Source: JAVWMQ01 sp036646055 (GTDB lineage Bacteria > Bacillota > Clostridia > Peptostreptococcales > Anaerovoracaceae). From it: a stretch of 64,000 bases of DNA. Within the stretch, counting starts at the first letter, position 1. Each line of letters starts with the position of its first letter. Shown here one piece after another: positions 27,045-35,269 of the stretch. The DNA lies in assembly GCA_036646055.1 (NCBI GenBank), contig JAVXMY010000005.1, positions 62,001 through 126,000 on the forward strand, read 5' to 3'. The notes beneath the pieces were generated by a model. It was not told the origin of the DNA, ran no database searches, and worked only from the letters and a program-made list of their open reading frames with translations. A program made the position numbers and the translations under genes.

Positions 27045-27644
27045 ATGGCACTTGATAAATTATTAGAGATTATAGATATAGAACAACCTACAGAGTTTCA
27101 GTTTTTTGAAAACTTTGCAGACTTAATGGAAACAGAGTATATATTTTCTGTAGATGATTGCTATGAACTTTTTAGAGAAGTTAACAGAGAAGAAGTAATT
27201 GATATAATAAATAATTATTTTGAAGAATTATTAGATGGGATTCCAGATGATAAGACTGATTTTTATACTCTTTTAGATACTATTAAACTTTCTTTGATGG
27301 GTCTTCTTAAAGCTGAAGATGACCAGGCTAGTCTCGTTCATTTTTCAGAAGAACTAACAAGATTTAAAGATTGGTATTCTAAGGATTCAAAAGTAATATT
27401 AAAAAAGATTGATACTTTAGAAGAAGTTACAGTATCAATTAGAGATGCAGTTGTTACATCTAGATTAGAAGCATTAAATGGTGAAAAGTACCATTATGAC
27501 TTCGATGAATGTTTAGAATATGAATTAGACGAATTCATATTAAGTTATGGTGATTTAGCGGCTCAGTCAGATTATGACAATGGTGATAATTCTGATTTAA
27601 TTGATAACGGATATGTCTACGATGATGAAATGAGGAATAATTAA
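27045..27644 (+). CDS. Acidic protein of unknown function
   Basis: ATG 27045 is seven bases after GGAGG; the in-frame ATG 27033 contains that ribosome binding site and is less likely. The product is 199 residues, soluble, very acidic and helical, with clusters such as DECLEYELDEFILSYGD near residue 150 and an Asp/Asn/Tyr-rich tail (YDNGDNSDLIDNGYVYDDE). No signal peptide, membrane segment or known motif is visible. Its stop overlaps the rarD start (TAATG). I can offer no function; a regulatory or binding role would be a guess. Confidence 0.65.
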   Translation: MALDKLLEIIDIEQPTEFQFFENFADLMETEYIFSVDDCYELFREVNREEVIDIINNYFEELLDGIPDDKTDFYTLLDTIKLSLMGLLKAEDDQASLVHFSEELTRFKDWYSKDSKVILKKIDTLEEVTVSIRDAVVTSRLEALNGEKYHYDFDECLEYELDEFILSYGDLAAQSDYDNGDNSDLIDNGYVYDDEMRNN

Positions 27645-28555
27645 TGGGTTTAGCTGAAAAGAATTATAAGAAGGGTATAATAGCTGCACTTTTATGTGCA
27701 GTTATTTGGGGTTTTTTACCTCTATATTGGAAAACACTTATACCGATTAGTTCTTCTGTAATAATCTTTTATAGAATATTCTTAGTTGGAGTTGTTTGTT
27801 TTGTATTGGCTTTGAAGTTATATGGAGTAGAAAAAATTAAAGCCCCTTTACGAAAAAAGGGTGCTAAATCTAAGTTTATAATTGCTGGAATAATAATAAC
27901 AGTAAATTGGAGTATATATATTTGGGCAGTTAATGCAGGTTATGTTATTCAAACAAGCGTTGGATATTATATAGAGCCATTAATGGTTTGTTTATTTGGA
28001 ATAATACTCTTTAAAGAGAAACTTACCAAGTACAAAATAACTGCTTTTATTCTAGCTTTAGTTGGAATAGTTGTAATGCTTATTCACTTTAGACAAGTTC
28101 CTACTATTGCCTTAAGTTTGGCAATAACATTTGCCACATATGCAGCACTAAAGAAAAGCTTTCAATTAGAAGCAATATTAACTTTACTTTATGAAACAAT
28201 GTTTTTAATGCCATTTGCACTTGCCGTTATTATTTATTTAGAAGTAACTAATCAAGGAGCAATAGGCGTTGGAGAGCCATATCAATATGGTTTATTATTA
28301 CTATGCGGAATAGCAACAGCAACACCTTTAGGCTTATTTGCAGTTGCAGCAAATAATTTACCACTTATGACCCTTGGATTGTCTGAATACTTATCTCCAA
28401 CGATTTCACTTATTCTTGGGATATTTTTGTTTAATGAACAATTTGACAAAATACAGTGTTTAGCAATAGGGATAATTTGGATTGGTTTAATCGCTTTTAC
28501 CTTTGGAGAATACAAAGAACAAAAGGTGCCTAGAGGTGACCAGATTGAAAGATAA
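27644..28555 (+). CDS. rarD: RarD-type EamA permease
   Basis: A 303-residue membrane protein with about ten hydrophobic segments. The start KGIIAALLCAVIWGFLPLYWK, then INWxxYIWAVN (here ITVNWSIYIWAVNAG) and SVGYYIEPLMVCLFGIILFKEKL are typical of the RarD branch of the DMT superfamily. Substrate is unknown; some members are linked to drug or metabolite export. The ATG overlaps the preceding stop, and the end overlaps the next gene by 11 bases. Confidence 0.85.
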   Translation: MGLAEKNYKKGIIAALLCAVIWGFLPLYWKTLIPISSSVIIFYRIFLVGVVCFVLALKLYGVEKIKAPLRKKGAKSKFIIAGIIITVNWSIYIWAVNAGYVIQTSVGYYIEPLMVCLFGIILFKEKLTKYKITAFILALVGIVVMLIHFRQVPTIALSLAITFATYAALKKSFQLEAILTLLYETMFLMPFALAVIIYLEVTNQGAIGVGEPYQYGLLLLCGIATATPLGLFAVAANNLPLMTLGLSEYLSPTISLILGIFLFNEQFDKIQCLAIGIIWIGLIAFTFGEYKEQKVPRGDQIER

Positions 28556-30506
28556 TAACATTGGTTTTTTTAGTGTAGCCTTTATGTATGTGGGTACAAT
28601 AATGGGAGCAGGATTTGCGTCTGGAAGAGAAATCTGGCAGTTCTTTGGTATATTTGGTCAAAAGGGAATAGTGGGAGTTGTAATTGTAGGTTTCTTGTTT
28701 GTAGTAGTAGGTATAATTACATCTTTAGTTGCTAGAACAATTAATGATTCAAATATGGGGCGAGTAATTGTTCCTGGTGGTAATGATAAACTTTGTAAGT
28801 TTATTGACTGCTTTATGGCATTTTTTTTATATACTGTTTTAATCACAATGTCTGCAGCTGCAGGAGCTTTGGTAAATCAGCAGTTTGGAATGAACAGAAT
28901 GATTGGAGGACTTGTTATTGTGGCACTTGTAATTGTTACGGTAATTGGAGGCTTTGATAGAATTTCTCATGTCTTTGGATATATTATGCCAGTATTACTT
29001 GTAGTAGTAATTATAACTTGCATTATGGTTGTAATTAAAGATTTACCTAAAAGTGGAATAGAGATTGAAATCAAACCAAGTCCACTTGCCAAAAACTGGA
29101 TGTTTAATCCTATATTATATTTAGCATATAACATGCTTGCGGTAATTCCAATTGTTGCAACAGCAGCAGTAAAGGCAAAGGATACAAAAAATGCAGTATT
29201 TGGTTCAGCCTTAGGAGGAGTTTTCTTAGGTTTTTTAGCTTTAGTGTTAGCCTTAGCAATGAATACTGATCCAAACTTCTCACATGTAATGGATATGCCA
29301 ATGCTTGCATATTCAGAAAAGTTAGGAATGATACCAAACTTAATATATGCAGTTGTTCTTATGTTTGCAATTTACGCATCAGCTACTGGGAATTTCTATG
29401 GATTTACTACAGTACTTAATGATAATAAAAAAAATACCAAAATAATAGTTTTGGCATCTGCGGCATTTGTTTTTGGCCTTGCAGGATTTAAAAATATAGT
29501 AGCATATGTTTTTCCAATAAGCGGATTTCTTGGACTTATAATTGTTGCTATGATATTAGTTAATTTTATAGAAAAAGTAATATTTAAAAAGGGGATTAAT
29601 ATGAAAATACTAAGCGATGAAGAAAGAATAAAACTTTACCCTGAGGGGATTTCTGAGGTATATGCAGGAAAAAATGAGCTTATTAATCTTATTATAGGAA
29701 AAGATAAAACTGCTGTTATAGATTGTGGCAGAGCATTTTGCGGTGAAGAAATGGCTGAAAATGTTAAAAAGGCATTAGGCGGAAGGAAACTTGACTATGT
29801 TTTTGCTACTCATTCTCATTATGACCATATCGGTGCATTACCTTACTTTAGAAAAATGTGGCCAGATTTAATTTGCTATGGTTCAGAATATGCAAAATAT
29901 GTATTAACTAGACCGGGAGCAATTAAGACTATCAAAAAAATGGGAGACAATGCTTGTATTCAGTTTAGTGATGGAAACTTAGACAGAATTATTACAGAAG
30001 GATTATCAATTGACGTTGCACTTAAAGAAGGAGACAAAGTAAGTCTTGGGGAACATGAAATGATTGCTATTGAAACAAAAGGTCACACAGACTGTTGTTT
30101 ATCTTTTGCCCTTGAGCCGGAAAGGGCGCTTTTTACCTCTGAAAGTACAGGAGTTTTCGAAGGAAACGGAAATGTTGACACATCTATTTTAAAAAGCTAC
30201 GAAGATACTATGGTTTCATTAAAAAAATGTAGAGACTACGATCCAGAGTTTTTAATAGCACCTCATTTTGGCATAGTTTCTAAAGAAGATGCTAGAGAGA
30301 GTTTTGAAATATTTGAGAAAAACGCCATTGAAGAGCGTGAATTTATCATGGCTAGAGCAGCCAAAGGGCAAAGTGCAGATGAAATCTTTGAAGAACTAAA
30401 AGATGAATTTTGGACTGAATATAGAGCTAAATATCAGCTTTTTGATGGGTTTAAGCTAAATGCCCAAAATACTATTAAAATATATATGGATGAGGTTAAA
30501 AAATGA
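28545..30506 (+). CDS. YkvI-family membrane protein fused in frame to a metallo-beta-lactamase-fold hydrolase
   Basis: TTG 28545, eight bases after GAGG, is the likely start, giving 653 residues. Residues 1 to about 350 form a ten- to eleven-helix transporter-like domain with VGTIMGAGFASGREIWQFF, the YkvI signature. From Met353 (ATG 29601) comes a complete metallo-beta-lactamase-fold domain: HSHYDHIG (metal site), ETKGHTDCC and APHFGI. No stop separates the parts, but AAGGGG precedes ATG 29601. One base more in the A5/G4 run at 29586-29594 would create TAA just before this ATG, so two separate genes are possible. It overlaps rarD upstream and the M16 gene downstream (ATGA). Confidence 0.75.
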   Translation: MKDNNIGFFSVAFMYVGTIMGAGFASGREIWQFFGIFGQKGIVGVVIVGFLFVVVGIITSLVARTINDSNMGRVIVPGGNDKLCKFIDCFMAFFLYTVLITMSAAAGALVNQQFGMNRMIGGLVIVALVIVTVIGGFDRISHVFGYIMPVLLVVVIITCIMVVIKDLPKSGIEIEIKPSPLAKNWMFNPILYLAYNMLAVIPIVATAAVKAKDTKNAVFGSALGGVFLGFLALVLALAMNTDPNFSHVMDMPMLAYSEKLGMIPNLIYAVVLMFAIYASATGNFYGFTTVLNDNKKNTKIIVLASAAFVFGLAGFKNIVAYVFPISGFLGLIIVAMILVNFIEKVIFKKGINMKILSDEERIKLYPEGISEVYAGKNELINLIIGKDKTAVIDCGRAFCGEEMAENVKKALGGRKLDYVFATHSHYDHIGALPYFRKMWPDLICYGSEYAKYVLTRPGAIKTIKKMGDNACIQFSDGNLDRIITEGLSIDVALKEGDKVSLGEHEMIAIETKGHTDCCLSFALEPERALFTSESTGVFEGNGNVDTSILKSYEDTMVSLKKCRDYDPEFLIAPHFGIVSKEDARESFEIFEKNAIEEREFIMARAAKGQSADEIFEELKDEFWTEYRAKYQLFDGFKLNAQNTIKIYMDEVKK

Positions 30507-31756
30507 TTAAAATTAAAACATTAAAATGTGGTGTTCGTGTTGTAATGGACCAGACTAATTACTTACAGTCTGCATCTATTGGATTTTGGGTTAAGACAGG
30601 GTCTGTTGATGAAGAAAAAAAATATGCGGGTATATCACATTTTGTTGAACATATGATGTTTAAAGGGACAGCAAATAGAAGCGCCAAAGAAATTGCAGAA
30701 GATATAGATAAAATAGGCGGGCAGATTAATGCTTTTACTAGTAAAGAGGCAACTTGTTATTATGTAAAAACTTTATCAGATAACCTAATTAAATCTACTG
30801 AAATATTAGTTGATATGCTAGTGAATTCAAACTTTGATAAGGTTGAAATGGGCAGAGAAAAAAAGGTTATAGCAGAAGAAATTAAAATGATTCTAGATAC
30901 ACCAGATGATGCTGCTCATGAATTATTTAATAAAATGCTTTATGGCGAAGCTGCTCTTGGAAACTCAATTGCAGGAACTGAGTCTACACTAAAGAATATT
31001 TCTCAAAAGGTACTTCGTGATTATGTGTTTAATCAGTACACAAGGGATAGCATTGTGGTTTCAGTGGCTGGAAACTTTGATGAAAATGAAATTTGCAATT
31101 ATTTAGAAGACAAACTTGTTTCTCTAAAGGAAAGCAAAGAATCAAAAGAATATACAACTTGGAACTATAAGCCAAATCATAGAGTTAAAATCAAGGAGGT
31201 AGAACAAGCCCACTTATTTATGGGAGTTCCTTCTGTGGATTATTTAGATAACAAGCATTATGCTATGGTTATTTTATCAAATATTCTTGGTGGATCAATG
31301 AGCTCTAGGCTTTTCCAGTCAGTAAGGGAGCAAAAAGGGCTAGCGTATTCAGTTTATGCAGCTCATAGTGCAGCAACTTTGGGAGGACATTTCCTAATTT
31401 ATGCGGGAGTTTCCCATGAAAACTTAAAAGATTGTATTTTGGCAATTAAGGAAGAACTTCAATTACTAAAGAATAAAGGTATAACTGAGGAAGAATTAGA
31501 CAAGGCAAAAGAACAACTTAAGAGCAGCTATATTTTTGGACAGGAAAATGTTGCCTCTAAAATGTTTAGCTTAGGAAAAGCCATATTGTTTGCAGGTAAA
31601 GCTAAAAGTGACAAGGAAGTATTAGATTTAATCGATGCAATTACAATTGAAGATATTGAAGAAGTTGCTAAACTAATTACTGACTTTGAAAACTACACAG
31701 CAGTTGTGGTAACAAATAAAAAGTTCAATCTTAAAAAGATTATGCTAGGAGAATAA
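30503..31756 (+). CDS. M16-family (insulinase-like) zinc peptidase
   Basis: A 417-residue protein with the inverted zinc motif HFVEH (His46, Glu49, His50) and the third ligand region EEIKMILDTPDDAAHELFN about 75 residues later. The N-terminal MIKIKTLKCGVRVVMDQTN and the C-terminal half (GGSMSSRLFQSVREQKGLAYSVYA) match the processing-peptidase-like members near polynucleotide phosphorylase and dut in Firmicutes. It should act on short peptides in the cytosol. The start overlaps the preceding stop and dut follows after one base. Confidence 0.9.
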   Translation: MIKIKTLKCGVRVVMDQTNYLQSASIGFWVKTGSVDEEKKYAGISHFVEHMMFKGTANRSAKEIAEDIDKIGGQINAFTSKEATCYYVKTLSDNLIKSTEILVDMLVNSNFDKVEMGREKKVIAEEIKMILDTPDDAAHELFNKMLYGEAALGNSIAGTESTLKNISQKVLRDYVFNQYTRDSIVVSVAGNFDENEICNYLEDKLVSLKESKESKEYTTWNYKPNHRVKIKEVEQAHLFMGVPSVDYLDNKHYAMVILSNILGGSMSSRLFQSVREQKGLAYSVYAAHSAATLGGHFLIYAGVSHENLKDCILAIKEELQLLKNKGITEEELDKAKEQLKSSYIFGQENVASKMFSLGKAILFAGKAKSDKEVLDLIDAITIEDIEEVAKLITDFENYTAVVVTNKKFNLKKIMLGE

Positions 31757-31757
31757 A

Positions 31758-32189
31758 ATGGCTGTAATAAAAGTTGTTAATAAAAGCGAAAAATTACCTG
31801 CTTATGAAACCATAGGATCTGCAGGAATGGATGTAAGGGCATTTATAAATGAGCCCATTATTTTAAGCCCAGGTCAAAGAGCTCTCATTCCAACTGGTTT
31901 ATTCTTTGAAATACCTTTGGGATACGAGGTGCAAGTTAGAGCCAGAAGTGGACTAGCTATAAATCATGGCATTTGCTTAATTAATGGTATTGGAACTGTT
32001 GATAGTGATTATAGAGGAGAAATAAAAGTTCCTTTAGTAAATCTAGGTCAAGAGGATTTTGAAATTAAAAATGGTGAAAGAATAGGGCAGATTGTATTAT
32101 CAAAGTATGAACAAATTACTTGGCAACAAGTTGAACGTTTATCTGAAACAGATAGAGGTAAGGGAGGCTTTGGTCATACAGGTAAATAA
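31758..32189 (+). CDS. dut: dUTP diphosphatase
   Basis: A 143-residue trimeric dUTPase with all five motifs: AGMDVRA (about 22), RARSGLAINHG (about 61-71), GTVDSDYRGEIKVPL (about 80-93), GERIGQIVL (about 103) and the Gly-rich RGKGGFGHTGK at the C-terminus. It hydrolyses dUTP to dUMP, preventing uracil in DNA. AGGAG lies 7 bases upstream. It is followed by dgt, another dNTP-cleaving enzyme. Confidence 0.96.
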   Translation: MAVIKVVNKSEKLPAYETIGSAGMDVRAFINEPIILSPGQRALIPTGLFFEIPLGYEVQVRARSGLAINHGICLINGIGTVDSDYRGEIKVPLVNLGQEDFEIKNGERIGQIVLSKYEQITWQQVERLSETDRGKGGFGHTGK

Positions 32190-32201
32190 AATGGAGGAAA
32201 A

Positions 32202-33218
32202 ATGATTACAAGAACAGATACAGAAAAAAGAGAATATGATTATTTGTCTAAGTATGCTTGTAAATCTATAGAATCTTTGGGAAGAGTCTTTGAAGAAGAA
32301 AAGTGCAATGTTAGAACTGACTTTCAAAGAGATAGAGATAGGATTGTACATTCAAAAGCCTTTAGAAGGCTGATGCATAAAACTCAAGTATTTCTAGCCC
32401 CGGAAGGAGATCATTTTAGAACAAGACTAACCCATACTATTGAAGTGTCACAAATTGCGAGAACAATAGCTAGAGCACTTGCTTTAAATGAAGATTTAAC
32501 TGAAGCTATTGCTTTAGGACATGACCTTGGACATACACCTTTTGGACATAATGGAGAAGTAATTTTATCTAATTTGTTTCCTGGTGGGTTTAATCACAAT
32601 GAACAAAGTCTAAGAGTGTGTGAAATATTAGAAGATAGTCATGGCAAAGGCAAACGAGGAATGAACCTTACTAAAGAAGTTAAGGATGGAATTTTAAATC
32701 ACAGTGGTCCTAATATTCCATTTACACTAGAAGGACAGGTAGTTAGAATAAGCGATAGAATTGCTTACATAAATCATGACATTGACGATGCCATTAGAAG
32801 TAAGGTTATTAAGAGTGAAGATTTGCCCAATAATTGTATAAAATTATTAGGTGATGATCATAGAACTCGAATTAATACTTTAGTAATCGATCTAGTAAAA
32901 AACAGTGAATGTAAAAACAAGATTCAAATGAGCCCTGAAATATCTGAAGCAATGGATCAACTTAGAGGCTATATGTTTAAAAATGTTTATCGCAATAATG
33001 TGGTTAAAAGAGCTTCTGATTTAGCAAAGGTTGAAAATATTATAACATCTCTTTATGATTACTTTTTAAATTATCCTGAAGAACTACCTTTGGAACTTAA
33101 TAAGTTAATTCCTGAATTTAATAAGGAAGAAATAGTTAAAGATTTTATTGCTGGTATGACTGATAGATATGCAATAAACTTATATGATGAATTATTTATA
33201 CCAAAAGGGTGGAAATAA
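32202..33218 (+). CDS. dgt: dGTP triphosphohydrolase (HD domain)
   Basis: A 338-residue HD-family enzyme. It has the family start RTDFQRDRDRIVHSKAFRRLMHKTQVF (about 37-63), EGDHFRTRLTHTIEVSQIARTIAR, and the metal-binding ALGHDLGHTPFGHNGE (about 105-120); ISDRIAYINHDIDDAI contains a further ligand Asp. It matches the shorter clostridial deoxyguanosinetriphosphate triphosphohydrolase-like form. GGAGG lies before ATG 32202. It is the last gene of the murI run and is closed by a strong bidirectional terminator. Confidence 0.92.
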   Translation: MITRTDTEKREYDYLSKYACKSIESLGRVFEEEKCNVRTDFQRDRDRIVHSKAFRRLMHKTQVFLAPEGDHFRTRLTHTIEVSQIARTIARALALNEDLTEAIALGHDLGHTPFGHNGEVILSNLFPGGFNHNEQSLRVCEILEDSHGKGKRGMNLTKEVKDGILNHSGPNIPFTLEGQVVRISDRIAYINHDIDDAIRSKVIKSEDLPNNCIKLLGDDHRTRINTLVIDLVKNSECKNKIQMSPEISEAMDQLRGYMFKNVYRNNVVKRASDLAKVENIITSLYDYFLNYPEELPLELNKLIPEFNKEEIVKDFIAGMTDRYAINLYDELFIPKGWK

Positions 33219-33221
33219 AAA

Positions 33222-33252
33222 AAAATCCTGCATTTTTAATGCAGGATTTTAA
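33222..33252. terminator. Bidirectional terminator between dgt and the enoyl-CoA hydratase gene
   Basis: Perfect 12-bp stem AAAATCCTGCAT (33222-33233) with ATGCAGGATTTT (33239-33250), small loop, with A-run upstream and T's downstream. Confidence 0.88.
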
Positions 33253-33257
33253 ATTAA

Positions 33258-34031
33258 TTATCTTTTGAAGTTTGCTGGTCTTTTTTCTAGGAAAGCAGCC
33301 ATTCCTTCAACTCTTTCATCTGAACTGTGAGCAGTACCAAAAGCACTAACTTCAATTTTAGATGCAGCTTCAATTCCCATATCGTAGCCAGCGTTAATGG
33401 CAGTTTTAGCCATTCCTACAGCAATAAGTGATTTAGTCTGTAATAACTTAGCTAAATCAATAGCTGCTGGCATTAATTCATCTGGTGCGTAAACCTTTTC
33501 AACTAAACCGATTCTATATGCTTCAGCAGCATCTACCATACCAGCAGTGAAAATTAAATATTTACCCATTCCTCTACCAACAAGTCTTGGAAGTCTCTGA
33601 GTTCCGCCAAATCCTGGTGTGATTCCTAGGTTAACTTCTGGCTGACCAAACTTAGCTTTTTCAGAAGCAAGTCTAATATCGCAAGCACATGCAAGTTCAC
33701 AACCTCCGCCTAAAGCAAAACCGTTAATGGCACCAATAATTGGTTTTTCAATGTTTTCCATTAGGTTCATTAATCTATGACCTTGAATCATCATATTTCT
33801 AACTTCAACAGAAGTTACACTGTTCATTTCTGCAATATCAGCACCAGCAACAAAAGCTTTGCCTTCACCAGTTAGAATTGCAACATCTGCACCTTTATCA
33901 TCTCTAAATGCTGAAAATGCATTATATAATTCAGTTAAAACTTCAGTGTTTAAAGCATTCATAGCGTTAGGTCTGTTTATTGTGAAATATGCGATTCTTT
34001 CTTTTACTTCATACTTAATTGTGTTATACAT
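33258..34031 (-). CDS. Enoyl-CoA hydratase/crotonase family protein
   Basis: A 257-residue crotonase-fold enzyme, probably a short-chain enoyl-CoA (crotonyl-CoA) hydratase. The oxyanion-hole stretch AFVAGADIAEM (about 60-70), the catalytic Glu in GFALGGGCELACACD (about 100-114) and the second Glu in FGQPEVNLGITPGFGGTQ (about 130-147) are present. In butyrate pathways it hydrates crotonyl-CoA, but no other butyrate gene is near, so the pathway role is inferred. AAGGAAAC lies upstream of the ATG, and it has its own promoter. Confidence 0.85.
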   Translation of the reverse strand: MYNTIKYEVKERIAYFTINRPNAMNALNTEVLTELYNAFSAFRDDKGADVAILTGEGKAFVAGADIAEMNSVTSVEVRNMMIQGHRLMNLMENIEKPIIGAINGFALGGGCELACACDIRLASEKAKFGQPEVNLGITPGFGGTQRLPRLVGRGMGKYLIFTAGMVDAAEAYRIGLVEKVYAPDELMPAAIDLAKLLQTKSLIAVGMAKTAINAGYDMGIEAASKIEVSAFGTAHSSDERVEGMAAFLEKRPANFKR

Positions 34032-34072
34032 AATAATCGTTTCCTTTCTTTATTTGTTAAATTAATAACATA

Positions 34073-34101
34073 ATCATAACACGTAAAATATAGATAATCA
34101 A
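34073..34101 (-). promoter_or_regulatory. Promoter of the enoyl-CoA hydratase gene
   Basis: On the minus strand TTGATT (34101-34096), 17 bases, TATGAT (34078-34073). Confidence 0.55.
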
Positions 34102-34140
34102 TATCCATTTTAATAATCTTTAAGCAATTTTCACAACAAA

Positions 34141-34785
34141 TTAAAGACTTGTAAGAATAACAATTAGTATTCCTTCTTTAACTGTTATAGTTACTGTGTC
34201 TTCAATAAATTCATTGCTAACAGCAAGGGGAAAAGTACTTGTAAGATCATAGTTATTTAAGTTATATTTAGAACCTGTAATTGAAACTCCTTTAGAAATA
34301 GGGGAGTGACTTAGCAATGAAAATTTATACTCATTTTTTTTCTTTAAACTAAGGGACGAATTTTTTAAAATATACATTTCCTGGTTGGAATCCATCATAG
34401 AGATATTAAGTCCCTTTATAGTATATCCTACTATAGTTTGAATATTTCCAAGGGTATGATCTAGTCTGCCTCCAATTCCACCAACAATAATAATATCTTC
34501 ATAAGAGTTTTCTATTGATTTGTTAATTGCTAAATCTAAATCGGTTTCATCCTTTTCAGCCTTAACTATGAAACTGGATATTTCTTTTGGAATTTCAATA
34601 GAATTAGAATCTAAATCTCCGACAATTAAGTTTGGAACAATATTAACAGAAGTTAGAATATCGTAGCCTCCATCAGCTGCAATAATAAAATAATTCTCAG
34701 GATTATTTCTGATTTGATTAATTAATTCAAACTGGTTAATATCTCCTTCAAAATAGGAAGTGAAAATCACACATTGTTTAATCAT
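34141..34785 (-). CDS. thiN: Thiamine pyrophosphokinase
   Basis: A 214-residue thiamine diphosphokinase that makes thiamine pyrophosphate from thiamine and ATP. Family motifs: AADGGYDILTSVNIVPNLIVGDLDS (about 36-60, with the Mg-binding Asp residues), EKDETDLDLAINKS (about 77-90) and GGIGGRLDHTLGNI (about 102-115). AAGGT lies before the ATG. It is separated by about 110 bases from the enoyl-CoA hydratase gene, which has its own promoter. I see no thiamine riboswitch upstream. Confidence 0.9.
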   Translation of the reverse strand: MIKQCVIFTSYFEGDINQFELINQIRNNPENYFIIAADGGYDILTSVNIVPNLIVGDLDSNSIEIPKEISSFIVKAEKDETDLDLAINKSIENSYEDIIIVGGIGGRLDHTLGNIQTIVGYTIKGLNISMMDSNQEMYILKNSSLSLKKKNEYKFSLLSHSPISKGVSITGSKYNLNNYDLTSTFPLAVSNEFIEDTVTITVKEGILIVILTSL

Positions 34786-34878
34786 TTTGTAGTACCTTTC
34801 TATATTTAATAATATTATTATACTACAATTTGTTATTAATACATAAAAAAATAAAGTTATTTTTTTAACAAAATAGGG

Positions 34879-34907
34879 TTGAAATTAATATATTTATAGT
34901 TTATAAT
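34879..34907 (+). promoter_or_regulatory. Promoter of the orphan RNA
   Basis: TTGAAA (34879-34884), exact 17-base spacer, TATAAT (34902-34907). Expected start of transcription near 34914. Confidence 0.7.
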
Positions 34908-34913
34908 CTAGTC

Positions 34914-35175
34914 GTATCGTAAAGTTGAATTAGAAAATATAGTAATAGGATGGGTTAGGCTTTTAGTTTATGTCATCGATACCTATTGTAATTTCAATAC
35001 TAATTTAATTTATAGCTATAAGGCTACAGTGGCGTATGAGGCTAAATCGTAAATGTACGGCCATCATTCACTGAGATAACAATTGTGAAAAGATAAATTA
35101 TAAAAAGTAAATCAGATTTTAAAATTTACTAAATATCCTTACGAAAATTCCATCTAACTTGTTAGGTGGTTTTTT
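34914..35175 (+). ncRNA. Candidate structured non-coding RNA (family not identified)
   Basis: This stretch of about 260 bases has a consensus promoter before it, a terminator at its end, and no reading frame. Possible helices: TCGTAA/TTACGA closing the RNA (34917-34922 with 35139-35144); AATAGG/CCTATT (34944-34949 with 34982-34987); TAGC/GCTA (35013-35016 with 35023-35026); CGTA/TACG (35048-35051 with 35056-35059); AGTAAAT/ATTTACT (35106-35112 with 35124-35130). It is more G+C-rich in its middle than typical spacers here. It could be a free RNA (size fits 6S or the clostridial raiA-type RNAs) or a terminator-controlled leader of the DUF975 gene; that gene has a further promoter downstream. 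I do not recognise a known riboswitch core. Confidence 0.6.
35150..35175 (+). terminator. Terminator of the orphan RNA
   Basis: CCATCTAAC (35150-35158) pairs with GTTAGGTGG (35161-35169, one G-T pair) and is followed by six T's. Confidence 0.85.
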
Positions 35176-35203
35176 CATTGACAAAAATAAGAATATAGTT
35201 TTA

Positions 35204-35232
35204 TTGAATATAGGCCATTTTTAGGATATAAT
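35204..35232 (+). promoter_or_regulatory. Promoter of the DUF975 gene
   Basis: TTGAAT (35204-35209), 17 bases, TATAAT (35227-35232), 38 bases before the start codon. Confidence 0.65.
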
Positions 35233-35269
35233 TAAAACATATATTACGTGAAAGAAAGAAGGTATAACA

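Noticed and set aside
29580..29603. Programmed frameshift site at the YkvI/MBL junction
   Set aside because: The TTTAAAAAGGGG run is slippery-looking, but in the reading frame it does not form a standard X-XXY-YYZ heptamer, and the zero frame already fuses the parts.
34786..35170. Thiamine (TPP) riboswitch near thiN
   Set aside because: CTGAGA occurs near 35071, but the other conserved TPP core parts are absent and the strand is opposite to thiN.
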